From positions 186,001 through 250,000 of the forward strand of contig NZ_AMZB01000138.1 in assembly GCF_000313755.1 (NCBI RefSeq): a stretch of DNA of 64,000 nucleotides, given 5' to 3'. Below, one piece after another: positions 20,420 to 28,423 of this stretch. The DNA comes from Pseudomonas nitroreducens TX1 (GTDB lineage Bacteria; Pseudomonadota; Gammaproteobacteria; Pseudomonadales; Pseudomonadaceae). Both the position numbers and the translations under genes were made by a program. How positions within the stretch are numbered: position 1 is the first letter of the stretch; the number at the start of each line of letters is the position of its first letter. The notes beneath the pieces were generated by a model. The model was not told where the DNA came from. It saw nothing but the letters and a program-made list of their open reading frames with translations, and made no database searches.

Positions 20420-20720
20420 CCGCCTCGGCTTCATCGAACTGGTAGGCGACGCTCGCCTCAGCGATATGGACATGGCCTACATGAACGCCGCTCGCGCGGA
20501 GTTCGAGCACTTGGCCAACCTGATCCGCCTAGTCGTCATCCCTGCTGTGGGTGGCTGGCAGTCTCCAATCAGCATGGAGCTCGGTGCCCACCTGGAAAAC
20601 GTCCAGGTGCTGTCCTCCAACTTCTGCTGGCGCCATCGCCATGTGGGCGCTGCTCACGATGCACGCGACGTGCTCACCTCAGGCCCATCCAAGGTGCTGG
20701 CGCAGGGAGGTGCGGCATGA
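20406..20720 (+). CDS. Hypothetical protein of the element replication region
   Basis: 104 aa starting at the ATG at 20406 behind a GGGGGTGG stretch. No signal peptide or TM segment. One helical region (FEHLANLIRLVVIPAVGG) is followed by a His/Arg-rich stretch (CWRHRHVGAAHDARDV). Not recognised. It overlaps both neighbours by a few bases (ATGA with the next), so it belongs to a translationally coupled run of small early genes. Confidence 0.65.
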   Translation: MQQVNRLGFIELVGDARLSDMDMAYMNAARAEFEHLANLIRLVVIPAVGGWQSPISMELGAHLENVQVLSSNFCWRHRHVGAAHDARDVLTSGPSKVLAQGGAA

Positions 20721-21028
20721 AGGCATTCGCCCCCAAGCGCAGCCAGGCCGTTGGTTACTTCTTCGTCCTCGATGAGCGGCGCCCCGTCCTGCCCTTCGGT
20801 GTGTGTGGTCCCTTCGCCAAGCGCCGTGAAGCGAAGAAGGCTGCGAGCAAGTTGCGGGGCGTCTGTCCCGAGAGCGTGCTGAGCGTGTACGGAGGAACGG
20901 TGTTTGGTGTCGCGCAGACCTGTGAGGCGATGACCCAGGCCCGACTGCGAGCACGCGATGAACTGAGCGCCATGCTGCAGGCGCCCACTCCCACTGCCCA
21001 GGCATTCAACAGCCTGACCAAGGAGTAA
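20717..21028 (+). CDS. Hypothetical protein of the element replication region
   Basis: 103 aa, basic N-terminal half (KAFAPKRSQAVGYFFVLDER, later AKRREAKKAASKLRG). The beta-strand and Lys/Arg pattern suggests nucleic-acid binding, but no family was recognised. Starts on the ATGA of the previous gene. The AAGGAGTAA at its end supplies the ribosome site of the primase gene. Confidence 0.65.
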   Translation: MKAFAPKRSQAVGYFFVLDERRPVLPFGVCGPFAKRREAKKAASKLRGVCPESVLSVYGGTVFGVAQTCEAMTQARLRARDELSAMLQAPTPTAQAFNSLTKE

Positions 21029-21032
21029 ACCC

Positions 21033-21956
21033 ATGACGACTTTTCAACAGCGCCGCGTAGCGCTGACGGGATCGGCTTGCCTGCAGAAAGTGGAGCACGC
21101 TTTCCGCGAAGCGCTGCAGGGTATCTTCGGGCAGTTGGATTGGCTGCCTGAGGGCGACGGCAGCATTCACCGCTTCCACGTGCCCGGGGATCGCGCCGGC
21201 AGCCGCAATGGCTGGTACGTGCTGTTCGTGGATGGGGTAGCGGCTGGCGCCTTCGGTACATGGAAGAGCAGCCAGGTGCATCACTGGAGCAGCGCTGGCG
21301 AACTGTCCGCCGCTGAGATTGAGGAGAGCCGGCAGCGCATCGAGCAAGCCCGCGCACAGCGTCAGGCCGAACAGCAACAACGCCAGCAGGCCGCGGCAGA
21401 GCTTTCCCACCGTTGGTGGGAAAGTGCCCGCCGCGCCGATCCTGCTCACCCCTACCTCACCAGCAAGCACATTCGCCCCTACGCGCTGCGACAACGGGCC
21501 GGTGAGCTGCTAGTGCCGCTCTACCACTCCGGCGAACTGGTCAACCTGCAGATGATCAGCGCCACCGGCCGCAAGCGTTTTCTCTTCGGCGGGCGAGTCA
21601 CTGGCTGCTACTCGCCGCTCGGCCAGATCAGCACCGGCAAGCCGCTGTACATCTGCGAAGGCTGGGCCACTGGCGCAACCATCCACGAAAGCACCGGCAT
21701 GGCCGTCGCCTGCGCGATGAACGCCGGCAACCTGATGCCCGTGGCGCTGGCGCTGAAGGCCCGCTACGGCGACCAGGTGCAGTTGGTGATTGCCGGTGAC
21801 GACGACCGCAACACGCCCGGCAATCCGGGGCGTACTGCGGCCACCGCTGCAGCACTGGCTGCTGGCGCGCTGGTGACCTTCCCCGAGTGGCCGGACGACG
21901 CGCCGCCATCGCTCACCGACTTCAACGATCTGCACGTGTGGAGGGCTGGCGCATGA
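21033..21956 (+). CDS. Toprim-domain primase-like protein
   Basis: 307 aa. The N-terminal part has GDGSIHRFHVPGDRAGSRNG and a GAFGTWKS strand, typical of phage/plasmid primase leaders. A Gln/Arg-rich helix follows (about 95-130), then a Toprim domain from about residue 170. Motifs are YICEGWATGATIHEST (catalytic Glu) and VIAGDDDRNTPGNPG (DxD), with ALAAGALVTFPEW and LTDFNDLH at the end. It should make primers for element replication with the DUF3631 ATPase encoded next, whose start overlaps its stop (ATGA). Confidence 0.88.
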   Translation: MTTFQQRRVALTGSACLQKVEHAFREALQGIFGQLDWLPEGDGSIHRFHVPGDRAGSRNGWYVLFVDGVAAGAFGTWKSSQVHHWSSAGELSAAEIEESRQRIEQARAQRQAEQQQRQQAAAELSHRWWESARRADPAHPYLTSKHIRPYALRQRAGELLVPLYHSGELVNLQMISATGRKRFLFGGRVTGCYSPLGQISTGKPLYICEGWATGATIHESTGMAVACAMNAGNLMPVALALKARYGDQVQLVIAGDDDRNTPGNPGRTAATAAALAAGALVTFPEWPDDAPPSLTDFNDLHVWRAGA

Positions 21957-23497
21957 GTAGCCCCATCGCCTTGAAGGCCAAGAGCCCGATCCAGGAGGCC
22001 ATCCACAACCTCTCCGAAGACGCTGGCGCCTTGTACGCGCCGGCCGTGCTCGAGGAGCTGCGTTCGATGCGCAGCAAAGACCCGGCAGCCTTCGCCCGCC
22101 TGCGCATACAGGTGAAGGAAACCAAGATGCTGAGCATGGCGGAGTTCGATCGCCTGACCGTCTCGGCTGAGTCGGAAGCGGGAGCTGCTGCAGGGCAAAG
22201 CATCTTTGCTGACGTGGAGCCTTGGTCGAAGCCGGTAGATGGCGCTGAGCTGCTGGATGACGTCACCCAGGCGCTCGCCCGACATGTCATCGCGGAGAAG
22301 GAGACGCTCCGCGCAGCCGCACTGTGGGCCACCTTCACCTGGTTGGTCGACGTGGTCCAGATCGCACCGATCGCCAACATCACGGCTCCGGAGAAACGCT
22401 GCGGTAAGTCTGTCCTGCTCACCGCCTTGGGCAAGCTGGTCAACCGCCCGCTACAGGTCTCGAACATCGGGCCGGCAGCGCTGTTCCGCTCCATCGAACT
22501 GTGGTCGCCAACGCTGCTGATCGATGAGGTGGACGCCTTCCTTGCTGCACACGAAGACGCCCGCGGCATCCTCAATGCCGGATTCACTCGGGATAGCGCA
22601 GTGGTCATCCGCTGCGTGGGCGACGACCACATACCCACCCCGTTCAGCGTGTGGGGCGCGAAGGCTCTCTGTGGCATCGGCCGCATCGCCGACACGCTGG
22701 CTGATCGGAGCGTGCCCCTGCGCCTGCGTCGACGCACTCCGGGCGAAAGCGTGGAGAACCTGCGTCACTCCGACCCGGCATTGTGGGAGCAACTGCGCTC
22801 GCGTCTGGCGCGCTTTGCACAGGACAACTCCGAGGCGATCGGCAAGGCACGCCCGAAGCCCATCGAAGGCCTGAACGATCGCGCCAACGACTCCTGGGAG
22901 CCGCTGTTGGCGATCGCCGACCAAGCTGGCGAACACTGGCCGAAGTCGGCCCGCACCGCCGCAATCGCATTGCATGGCCTGGAAGGCGAAGCGCCCAGTG
23001 TGGGTGTCGAGTTGCTGGGGGACGTGAAGGCTGCATTCGATGCCAAGAAGGCCACGAAGCTATTCAGCGCCGAGTTGCTCGAATACCTCATCGCGGATGA
23101 GGAAGCACCCTGGTCGACGTGGAACAGAGGCAAGGCAATGTCGCCCCGTCAGCTGTCCGCAAAGCTGGCCGATTTCGGCGTGAAATCGGGCACCGTCCGT
23201 GTCGGCGTCATGACGAAAAAGGGCTACTCCCTCGAGCAGTTCCGTGACGCTTTTGGTCGATACCTTTCCCCTAGTACCCCCGTCACAAGCGTCACATCGG
23301 CACAAACCAGTAACGGCGCGGCTTCCAGCCAATCTGGAAGCGTCACACAGCCCCCATCCGTGACGGATAAAAAATCGCCAGAAGCCACGGCTGGCGCGGG
23401 TTGTGACGATGTTACGGATAAAACACCCCCTCCAAGGAAAGGAGCAGGCAAGGCAAAGGCGACTTCCCACGATGAAACCGACCGGGAGGAGTTCTGA
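21953..23497 (+). CDS. DUF3631 ATPase/helicase-like replication protein
   Basis: 514 aa. A P-loop ATPase core at about 145-250 has APEKRCGKSVLLTALGKL (Walker A with GKS) and LLIDEVDAF (Walker B), then VRCVGDDHIP and RIADTLADRSVPLRLRRR (arginine finger-like). This is followed by the DUF3631 domain (about 260-410). The C-terminal 90 residues are low-complexity Ser/Thr/Lys-rich. Family members replace a helicase in many satellites and islands. Coupled to the Toprim gene upstream and to a 97-aa gene downstream. Confidence 0.88.
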   Translation: MSSPIALKAKSPIQEAIHNLSEDAGALYAPAVLEELRSMRSKDPAAFARLRIQVKETKMLSMAEFDRLTVSAESEAGAAAGQSIFADVEPWSKPVDGAELLDDVTQALARHVIAEKETLRAAALWATFTWLVDVVQIAPIANITAPEKRCGKSVLLTALGKLVNRPLQVSNIGPAALFRSIELWSPTLLIDEVDAFLAAHEDARGILNAGFTRDSAVVIRCVGDDHIPTPFSVWGAKALCGIGRIADTLADRSVPLRLRRRTPGESVENLRHSDPALWEQLRSRLARFAQDNSEAIGKARPKPIEGLNDRANDSWEPLLAIADQAGEHWPKSARTAAIALHGLEGEAPSVGVELLGDVKAAFDAKKATKLFSAELLEYLIADEEAPWSTWNRGKAMSPRQLSAKLADFGVKSGTVRVGVMTKKGYSLEQFRDAFGRYLSPSTPVTSVTSAQTSNGAASSQSGSVTQPPSVTDKKSPEATAGAGCDDVTDKTPPPRKGAGKAKATSHDETDREEF

Positions 23498-23790
23498 TGT
23501 CTGCTCTCGACTTCCTCACCGAACGCGGTTTCGCCGCCCGTATCAGCGGCAACAAGGTCAGCATTTCACCTGGTAGCCGGCTCACCGAAGAGGTCCGCCA
23601 GTACGTGCGCCGGCACCGCCTCGAACTGCTCGCAGAGCTGGGCTCAATGGATGGCAAAACGCGTCGCATGCACTGGGCGATCACGCAGGGCGGCAAGCCG
23701 CTGTGCACGATGATCACGCCGCCACTGACATTCGAAGAGGCACTGATTGAAGCGCGCTGGCGCTGGCCCGGCGCCGAGATCACTGAGTAA
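23497..23790 (+). CDS. Small protein resembling a TubC_N-type docking domain
   Basis: 97 aa, start overlapping the previous stop (TGATG). Residues 3-48 (LDFLTERGFAARISGNKVSI, then the strand and LTEEVRQYVRRHRLELLAEL) have the strand-strand-helix pattern of TubC_N docking domains, otherwise known from NRPS/PKS linkers. The C-terminal half (MHWAITQGGKPLCTMITPPL) is a beta-rich stretch. No NRPS is nearby, so it probably makes a protein-protein contact in replication or regulation. Resemblance judged by eye. Confidence 0.6.
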   Translation: MSALDFLTERGFAARISGNKVSISPGSRLTEEVRQYVRRHRLELLAELGSMDGKTRRMHWAITQGGKPLCTMITPPLTFEEALIEARWRWPGAEITE

Positions 23791-23845
23791 CACCAACCCT
23801 GCGCTGGCCGCAGGGCTGGCGCTTACTTTGACCTATGGAGGTCAC

Positions 23846-24742
23846 ATGAAAGCTGCAACGCAGAAACACCCGCTGTCCAACCGCACTGAACAACTGCTCC
23901 AACAGCGCGATGACTACCTGGAAGAGATCGAGCAACTGGAGGCACGAGCCCCCGGCCTGGAAACCAAGCTGGCGGAACTGCGAAAGAAGGTCGTGCGCAC
24001 GACCTTGCATCACATCGACAACGGCAGCTACGAGGTGATGGAAGAGCTATCGAATACCAGGGCGCGCATCAACACTCTGCGCGGGCTAGTGCAGGAGACC
24101 GAGCGTAGCCTGGAGCTGGTCGAGAAAGCCGAGTCGGCGGGTGCCGCCATTGCCCAGGCGATGGAGCAGATCAAAACCGAACAGCGCCTGCAGGCCTCGC
24201 TGCAAGCTCGAATCGAACAGGCCGCAACGCGAAGCCAGGGCATCGAAGAGGAAATTGCCACAGCGCAGTCCGCGGCGGAATCGGCTGAGCAAGCTGCAGG
24301 CCAGGCGCTCGCGCAGGCAGAGGACGCCAAGGCCGAGAAAGCTGCACGTACGCAACTGGAGAAAGCTGTGGAGCTGGCGCTGGCGACCGAGGCCACCATC
24401 CGAGTGAAGCGCCGCACCATCGAGACCATGGAAGCCGAGGTGGCCAACATGAAGCAGCAGGCCGTCGACTCCAGGCAGCGCGAACAGGTGGCCAAGGCTG
24501 CGCTGTCGGAAGCGCTGTGGAGCAAGTACGCCGAGGAGTGGAACACTGCAGCCAAGATCTTGGCCGGCATCGGTGCTCACCTGGTTGCAGCGGATCGGAT
24601 CAACGGTGGCTGGGGCGCGCACCTGACGAAGCTGCACATCCCCCTGTTCGGCACTCAGGACCGCGAGACTCTCACCCGCTCGGAGGTGGTGGAAGCTTCC
24701 GATGAGGTGACCCTAGGAGATTTGGTGAAAGGTACAGCTTAA
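23846..24742 (+). CDS. Long coiled-coil protein
   Basis: 298 aa behind a good GGAGGT site. Residues about 12-225 are nearly continuous heptads rich in Glu, Gln, Ala and Lys, with no signal peptide or TM segment, so it should form a long cytosolic coiled coil. The last 70 residues are globular (AAKILAGIGAHLVAADRING, then LHIPLFGTQDRETL). No family recognised. It ends the rightward early block and is followed by a strong hairpin. Could be a structural or partition factor. Confidence 0.75.
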   Translation: MKAATQKHPLSNRTEQLLQQRDDYLEEIEQLEARAPGLETKLAELRKKVVRTTLHHIDNGSYEVMEELSNTRARINTLRGLVQETERSLELVEKAESAGAAIAQAMEQIKTEQRLQASLQARIEQAATRSQGIEEEIATAQSAAESAEQAAGQALAQAEDAKAEKAARTQLEKAVELALATEATIRVKRRTIETMEAEVANMKQQAVDSRQREQVAKAALSEALWSKYAEEWNTAAKILAGIGAHLVAADRINGGWGAHLTKLHIPLFGTQDRETLTRSEVVEASDEVTLGDLVKGTA

Positions 24743-24786
24743 AGGGGCGACGAGAGCCGCCCCTGCCTCTGAAGGGCAGGGGCGGC
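24743..24786. terminator. Strong hairpin at the end of the early gene block
   Basis: GCCGCCCCTGCC (24756-24767), a 7-base loop, then GGCAGGGGCGGC (24775-24786): a perfect 12-bp stem without a T tail. AGGGGCG at 24743-24749 can instead pair with CGCCCCT inside the left arm, so two exclusive hairpins are possible. It lies between convergent genes and is probably a barrier to transcription from both sides. Confidence 0.6.
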
Positions 24787-24796
24787 GCTAGGCATT

Positions 24797-25297
24797 TCAA
24801 CCTTTCGAGCTTCCGAAGAATGTGTTGGTATTGGAGAAATACCCTGAACCGTCATCGACGGAGTAAAAGAGGGAGTGCCTTTTCAGCAGATCTATAAGAT
24901 CCGGTAGCTCCCACACAGCCTCAGGCACCTTGATTACGATTGGAATGATGTTCAAGTCAGGCGGATAGATGCTTGCAACTCGGCCCCATTCGAAGCTTCC
25001 AAGCTGCTTCTGCAACGTGCCCCAAGGATCAGGGGGCTGCCTTTTGACCTTATTCAATACGCAATCCGCCCCCGTCACGAAGGCGAAGATGAACTTCCCC
25101 ACTGGAATATCAGGGAGGTCTTTCTCCTTTTGCATCGGCTTCAGTGTGGGTCCCCCATGATCTAGGACCTGAGCGATCTCCACTGCCTGCTTGTATGCCA
25201 GATCTACGGACGCAACGGCTTTGTAGCCCGGTACTGCGGCGGAAACAACGGCTAGCGCGAGTACAGATGCGGCGAAGAATTTAGCCGGCCTAAGCAT
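24797..25297 (-). CDS. Putative exported protein
   Basis: 166 aa, the only leftward gene of this part of the element. The N-terminus (MLRPAKFFAASVLALAVVSA) is a clear Sec signal peptide with cleavage likely near residue 30. The mature part is soluble, with VGKFIFAFVTGADCVLNKVK and a Pro-rich PPDLNIIPIVIKVPEAVW. The ATG at 25297 was preferred to the one at 25312 because GGGGAG lies 8 bases upstream. No family recognised. Expected in the periplasm or outside the cell. Confidence 0.65.
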   Translation of the reverse strand: MLRPAKFFAASVLALAVVSAAVPGYKAVASVDLAYKQAVEIAQVLDHGGPTLKPMQKEKDLPDIPVGKFIFAFVTGADCVLNKVKRQPPDPWGTLQKQLGSFEWGRVASIYPPDLNIIPIVIKVPEAVWELPDLIDLLKRHSLFYSVDDGSGYFSNTNTFFGSSKG

Positions 25298-25858
25298 TGA
25301 ATAGCTCCCCATTTCCCTATTTCGTGACTAGCAGCTATGGCGATCTCTGCTTGCCGCGAATTTGACCATGTCCTTCCTGTAGTCGCTAGGGACCCTGGCC
25401 TACCTCCCGGCCCCACGGGGGAGGCGTCGAGCCGCGCGGTAAGACAGAAGTTTTCGATTTTTAGGATGCTCCACCACAGGCAACGCAGAAAATGCCTGGA
25501 GGCTACGATCTATCTAGCTTTCAGCCTCCTGTGGAGACTGTGCAGGGTGAGCATTTTTTGAAAAACGATGTACAGGTCCCAGTCTCGCTGAAAAGCGCTC
25601 TAGCCCCTCTAGCACGCCGCATTCAGCGATTCAGGTAGGGGTTGTGAGCTGTACATGAGGCTGCGTTATTCCCGCTCAGAGACTCTCAAGCTACGAATGT
25701 GCGCTAGAACTCACCTAAAGTCGGAGTGGAGTCTTTCGAGGGGGGAGAGGCAGAATGCCACCTGCGACATCACCAAAGCACCGCGTTCGTCGGACCAAAG
25801 GACATTTACGTGAGGCTGCTTCAAAACTAAGCTCCGCAGCCAAAAAAGGAGGATATGG
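25298..25858. other. 560-bp region without a convincing gene
   Basis: Separates the leftward exported-protein gene from the rightward cargo genes. Open frames up to 74 codons exist, but none has a ribosome site with a protein-like composition. TGTACA occurs twice in convergent surroundings (about 25570 and 25652). Probably holds two divergent promoters, which I could not place confidently. Confidence 0.4.
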
Positions 25859-26287
25859 ATGCCCTTCACTTACGAAATCGAAATCACTGCACTCAATAAT
25901 GAGGGAATCACCTGCCCGCCACACAGTGCAGTCGCTAAAGGACTAACCGCTTGGCGCTTTGTCTGGAACCCGCTATGCCAGCTAAGCGCGTCGCCTGTCG
26001 CGGCGAAAAATCCGAATCGCTTTCGAAATGCAAATGCGGCAAAGAGATGCTCCGCTTGGGGGCTCTCAATGTACGAGACTGAAGCGAAGTGCCGGGCTGC
26101 TTTTAAATATCTTGATGAGTCATTCCCCAACTTCAGAAAGGATGCAGGCGACCATATCGCCAAAGTAGACATTTCAGACACAGATGGACTCTGCACAAAA
26201 GCCAACCCTAATACTGGACATTTCGACTTCCATCCATTTAAGCATGTAAACATGGTCTCGATAATGACTTTGCAGGGGCCACTTTAA
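25859..26287 (+). CDS. Cargo protein A of a coupled pair (unknown, 142 aa)
   Basis: Starts behind GGAGG (25849-25853). Key features are CSAWGLSMYETEAKCRAAFK in the middle and a GHFDFHPFKHVNM strand near the end, with DGLCTKANPN before it. The W-G-L-S and GHFD..P motifs look like those of a small enzyme or toxin domain that I half recognise but cannot name. No signal peptide. Its TAA overlaps the ATG of the next gene (TAATG), so both are made together. AT-rich relative to the core genome. Confidence 0.7.
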   Translation: MPFTYEIEITALNNEGITCPPHSAVAKGLTAWRFVWNPLCQLSASPVAAKNPNRFRNANAAKRCSAWGLSMYETEAKCRAAFKYLDESFPNFRKDAGDHIAKVDISDTDGLCTKANPNTGHFDFHPFKHVNMVSIMTLQGPL

Positions 26288-27366
26288 TGGGATTTACAAG
26301 AATAAACGGGACCCCAATCAAGTCTGGCAGCATACCCGGACATACTTGGAATGCCGACTTGGTAGATTTCAACGGCCCTCTGATCAGTCTGTATCGGAGC
26401 GAGCGCGGTGAGGACGTCCTATATGTTTGGATTGATCGCACCGAGAGACAGCACCGGTGGGCGATAGTGCCTATTTCACGAGATTCACTGCGTGACTACT
26501 TGCGGGAACACATAACTCTACGAGAAGTATTCTCTCGATCAAAAGAAATTATAGTATTTAATGTAGGCAGCACCTATAAGCGCTCAGCATTTCAGGTGAC
26601 CAACTGGACACTTTTTCCCGAGGAGTACCGTCCCAAGGAAAATTCATTCCTTAATGACGCAATTGCCACCGACGCAGCTAGGCGCTTGGCGTCGGACAGC
26701 ACTGAAGATTATATGCTCGGGCTCGATGGCGAAGATCTCTATATTGAGGATTTATCCGCAATACAGAAAAACTTTGTTCAGCTATATTCATTCCATTATG
26801 GCTTTGAATATCTTGATCGCGAAGCTGTTCAGCTAAAAATCTCTAGCCACGCAAATAACTGGACTGGAGGAATGTCCTCCGTTTGGATGTTTGACGGACT
26901 AAGTTCGGTTATTCCCTCGGTGCACCGCCCGCGTGTCGCCGAACTCAGATTCAACTCTCCAGGCCACATAAAGTTGAATCTCCTGCCCGAACTAGCTCTA
27001 GAAGTGCAGCTTTCGATTGACAGAATAACAAACCCAATAACATTTAAATTGACGGAAGAATTTTACAATCAAGTTTACAAATATTTTAAGTCAAGTGGGA
27101 TTTCTGGCTTTGAATCGGAGCAGCGAAATATAAGGCAGAAGCTCACCCAGGAAGTGAAAGCGTCTCTGTCTGGGTTTGTTCAGAGATTTCTCCTGCTAAT
27201 GGCATGGCCGAACGGGAGTAAAATGCTGGCGGAACTGGAAGAAAGCCCCCTGTCACAGCTGCGTCTCCTTCTCGCCTACTATCGCAGGCTACGCCGTCTT
27301 CGTGGATTCGTAGTTGACGGGCGCTTAGATGTAGGTAGTTCGAAGTTGGTTGCAAAGGAAAATTAA
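26287..27366 (+). CDS. Cargo protein B of a coupled pair (359 aa, DUF6575-like N-terminus)
   Basis: Residues about 22-95 (ADLVDFNGPLISLYRSERGE, then YVWIDRTERQHRWAIVPISR) resemble the N-terminal domain of DUF6575-type proteins, in which a D-x-P-L-I strand leads into a five-stranded fold. The rest is unassigned: an IEDLSAIQKNFVQLYSFHYG helix, then a C-terminal basic stretch (LLAYYRRLRRLRGF). No signal peptide. Translationally coupled to the 142-aa gene and followed by a terminator, so the two form a closed unit. AT-rich with many rare codons, suggesting a foreign origin. Function unknown. Confidence 0.7.
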   Translation: MGFTRINGTPIKSGSIPGHTWNADLVDFNGPLISLYRSERGEDVLYVWIDRTERQHRWAIVPISRDSLRDYLREHITLREVFSRSKEIIVFNVGSTYKRSAFQVTNWTLFPEEYRPKENSFLNDAIATDAARRLASDSTEDYMLGLDGEDLYIEDLSAIQKNFVQLYSFHYGFEYLDREAVQLKISSHANNWTGGMSSVWMFDGLSSVIPSVHRPRVAELRFNSPGHIKLNLLPELALEVQLSIDRITNPITFKLTEEFYNQVYKYFKSSGISGFESEQRNIRQKLTQEVKASLSGFVQRFLLLMAWPNGSKMLAELEESPLSQLRLLLAYYRRLRRLRGFVVDGRLDVGSSKLVAKEN

Positions 27367-27392
27367 GCCCGGCATAGCCGGGTTTTTCTTTT
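27367..27392 (+). terminator. Terminator of the cargo pair
   Basis: GCCCGGC-ATA-GCCGGG followed by TTTTTCTTTT, starting at the stop codon of the 359-aa gene. It separates the pair from the HEPN-like gene. Confidence 0.88.
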
Positions 27393-27412
27393 AAGAAGCT
27401 TCCGGATAAAAA

Positions 27413-28387
27413 ATGGCGAAACCCTCACAAAAGAATGTCGTCCAACACATTCTGGAAAAGCGATCTCGGCATCACCAGGAATTTAGTGATGGCATTGACT
27501 ACGAAATTACAACCCGCTTGGAAACACTTAAAAAATCATTGCTCGGGCTTGGTTCCGAGGCGGCTGACAAGGAGCTTTTTCGACACTTTCCAGTCGCGAC
27601 AATTGCGTGCTTAGAGACATACTTTAGAAGTTCAATTTCAAGCATTATAAACTCCGGAGGAGAATACCTTGAGAGAGGCTTGGAACTGGGATCAGAAAAA
27701 ACAAGCGCCCTCAGTTTTCTCCCTCACCTAGAGAGCAAAACCGTCACACTCGGGGACTTGATATCAATAAACTTACCATTCAGCTCCATATCTCATCTAG
27801 AGACCCCGCTTTCGCACCTGCTTGGCCAAAAGCTAAAGCAACTTGCGAGAATTGCCGGCAACCCGTACTGGGAAAGGCAACAACTAGAGGATAAGCCGCC
27901 AATAATAGGCGACAGGATTGACGAGGTATGGCGCGGGGTAGAAAAAGGCTTCAAATTTCGGCACATAATTGCCCACGAATCCGCCTCCAAATTTGAGATT
28001 GGGTTTGACGCCGCACTAGAGATTCTTGACTCCACGTCGCTGATGGTTGAAGCGATTAACTCGATAATTTGGGCGACCGCTTGGAAAGATAGGCCGCTCA
28101 CTCAGTATGAACTCAATATGGCAGCCTGGGATGACTATCTATCCAGCAAGAAACGAATGGCGAAGCTAATTCGGAAAATCCGAAGCATTCAGAGCCCAGA
28201 TCGAAGAAGGACTTTCTCGAAGCTTCACTTAAAATGGAAATCGTTGACTCGCGAATGGTGCGAGTTCAATACCTCACCATTCATTGGCGGATCAATTAGG
28301 CCCATGCTGATTAATTCCTACTGGCATGAAGCAACTGTCTATCGGATCGGCGAAATAGAAGGGATGACGGATCTTTGGGGTGGTTAA
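27413..28387 (+). CDS. HEPN-like protein with a C-terminal LprI-like (DUF1311) domain
   Basis: 324 aa. Residues about 30-225 are all-helical with a ring of Glu/Lys. Arg183-x4-His188 in KFRHIIAHES matches the HEPN RNase motif RxxxxH, preceded by an acidic helix (DRIDEVWRGVEKGF). Residues about 235-318 follow the LprI/DUF1311 pattern: WDDYLSSKKRMAKLIRKI, a W-x-x-x-x-x-x-W-C pair (KWKSLTREWCEF), GGSIRPMLINSYWHEAT, and R-x-x-E-I-E. LprI domains are normally exported lysozyme inhibitors, but no signal peptide is present here, so it is cytosolic. No partner antitoxin is evident next to it. Confidence 0.72.
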   Translation: MAKPSQKNVVQHILEKRSRHHQEFSDGIDYEITTRLETLKKSLLGLGSEAADKELFRHFPVATIACLETYFRSSISSIINSGGEYLERGLELGSEKTSALSFLPHLESKTVTLGDLISINLPFSSISHLETPLSHLLGQKLKQLARIAGNPYWERQQLEDKPPIIGDRIDEVWRGVEKGFKFRHIIAHESASKFEIGFDAALEILDSTSLMVEAINSIIWATAWKDRPLTQYELNMAAWDDYLSSKKRMAKLIRKIRSIQSPDRRRTFSKLHLKWKSLTREWCEFNTSPFIGGSIRPMLINSYWHEATVYRIGEIEGMTDLWGG

Positions 28388-28423
28388 GAAACTCACCTAA
28401 AGGCAAGGGACAACGATATTAAG

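Noticed and set aside
25337..25561. 74-codon rightward frame before the cargo pair
   Set aside because: No ribosome site, odd composition, no conserved motif.
25298..25858. A riboswitch or leader before the cargo pair
   Set aside because: No long conserved-looking stem with an expression platform was recognisable.
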